Positions 62,901 to 64,000 of a stretch of 64,000 nucleotides of DNA are shown here, in pieces. The notes beneath the pieces are model-generated. The model saw only the letters and a program-made list of their open reading frames with translations, was not told where the DNA came from and made no database searches. A program made the translations under genes and the position numbers. Source of the DNA: Coturnix japonica (lineage: Eukaryota > Chordata > Aves > Galliformes > Phasianidae); assembly GCF_001577835.2 (NCBI RefSeq), contig NC_029521.1, positions 22,913,118 through 22,977,117 of the forward strand. Reading direction: 5' to 3'. The first letter of the stretch is position 1, and each line of letters begins with the position of its first letter.

Positions 62901-64000
62901 CTCTGTTGACTCTTACTCTGAATACATGGGTTACAGGAGCTGAGTTAGATTCCAGGTCAGCAAGATCATGTTTTCCATTGGAAATGTTCCAGATGACAAT
63001 AAATACCATCAAACAAATTCAGGCTCACCGCAAATGTTGATGAAAAAGTACCTTAGGCTTCAGGGACATACAGTCCCACCTACCTTACCTTTCAACCAAC
63101 ACTGTTTGAAATCAGTGTAGTATCCACACAACAAACACAGCAAGGATTTAGTGCATTTGAGGTCTCCTCTTTAAGTTGCACAGCTGTCCTTGTTGCAGTA
63201 GGATGCCTATCTTTACATGGCTGCAGGTGGATTCCCCACCTATCTTGTTCACCATGGCTCCCTCAAGAAGGTCGTCTCAATGCAATGGCTACAGGCCACT
63301 GCCCGGCATGCAGAACATTCCTGGTTTGTCTCTGGAGATCCGCAGCACAAGTGCTGACATGTAACACCACAGCTGCACAATTTGTCAGCAGAGGAGAGGC
63401 CGTGAGCTGTCTCGCTCCGTCAGGAGGCACTGCAGCCCCAGGGCTGGCACCAGCCAGGCCCTGCACCTTCCCAGGGCTATCAGAAATCAGCTCTGTAGAG
63501 CATCCTTTGCAAGTGAGAAGTCCCAGAAATAGATACCTGCCATATACCAGGACAGCGGGTGTCAGTCATTTAGTCCAGACCAGCCTTTCCAACAGGGACA
63601 GGTCTCTTAGCTCTGCTACCTTCAGTGATACGAACCTTTTCCCATTGCCTATTGCATGCCTAGCTCTCAGGACAACAAAGCACAACTCCATCAGTCACCA
63701 CACATTTCTTATCCATGGAGATGGAGACAGTTTTCATCAGAAAATAATTTAGTTTGGTTTGGATACCAAAATGACTTGCGGCACAATTTATTCAGGGCTC
63801 TTACAATGACAGATATTTTCCTTGGTTAGTAAAGGTCCAATTCCAGGCACCAATATTGTCAGCGTGGCCAAACAGCAGCCACAGCCACGTGAGATGTGCT
63901 GCGTTCTGATGTGGAACTACTTGGAACTACTTCAGTGTACCTTTAGAAACTAATTGTCTTCATATAACCTTTTAAAAGGCCCTACTTTGCTTTACAAATT
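59975..64000. other. Intergenic DNA, right flank
   Basis: Unique sequence resumes at 'cacttcatataaaatctggg'. No RBM20 exon, the next gene by synteny, is visible. It holds one antisense CR1 fragment and an exon-like island at 61855-61941. AT-rich stretches at about 60.33-60.50 and 60.89-61.10 kb resemble conserved noncoding DNA, but I cannot test this. Open frames such as 63285-63752 have no recognisable domain. Confidence 0.6.
61534..61690 (-). repeat. CR1 LINE fragment
   Basis: Reverse-complement CR1: 'gaatagaatcacagcatc', then 'aatggaagggaccttaaagg', 'cagttccaacctt' and 'atcaggttgccaagggcctc'. Diverged from consensus and therefore old. The right edge is approximate. Confidence 0.85.

Overview
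The window is nuclear DNA from a bird, most likely a galliform (chicken, turkey or quail relative). It holds two vertebrate genes with GT-AG introns and CpG-island promoters. Scattered between them are 5'-truncated CR1 LINEs that end in the avian ATTCTGTG-type tail. Both genes lie on the + strand in the order known from human 10q25.2, DUSP5 then SMC3. RBM20 would be the next gene to the right by synteny, but no RBM20 coding sequence is visible here.

Layout. Positions 1-7.4 kb are intergenic with CR1 fragments. DUSP5 has a CpG-island promoter with a perfect SRF site (CArG box), and its four coding exons run from 7791 to 15723. They join to 385 codons plus stop, and a 3'UTR follows to about 16.87 kb. 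Positions 16.9-22.0 kb are intergenic, with candidate enhancers and a 515-bp CR1. The SMC3 CpG-island promoter lies at about 22.0-22.9 kb. SMC3 has 29 coding exons from 22561 to 40596. I joined them one by one and they give exactly 1217 codons plus stop, the length I know for vertebrate SMC3. Intron 19 is a minor-class (U12-type) intron with apparent AT-AT ends. Positions 40.6-64 kb are otherwise gene-free apart from two exon-like islands and a CR1 remnant.

The largest structural anomaly is technical. Positions 40260-50066 and 50167-59974 are the same 9.8-kb sequence on either side of a run of exactly 100 N. The left copy stops inside a (TA)n microsatellite at the gap, while the right copy continues past it. 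The two mismatches I found are in the first ten bases of the right contig, and the only other difference I found is one A in a poly-A run. This is best read as two overlapping contigs that were never merged. The second set of SMC3 exons 28-29 is then an artefact, and true spacing downstream of SMC3 is about 9.9 kb shorter than it appears.

Function. DUSP5 is the nuclear, ERK-induced phosphatase that dampens ERK signalling; its SRF-type promoter and nearby AP-1 sites fit that feedback loop. SMC3 is a constitutive cohesin ATPase with a housekeeping promoter (E2F and YY1 motifs). A strong CTCF-like motif lies next to the SMC3 promoter and a weaker one, convergent with it, lies at the DUSP5 promoter, which may set the regulated gene apart from the housekeeping one.
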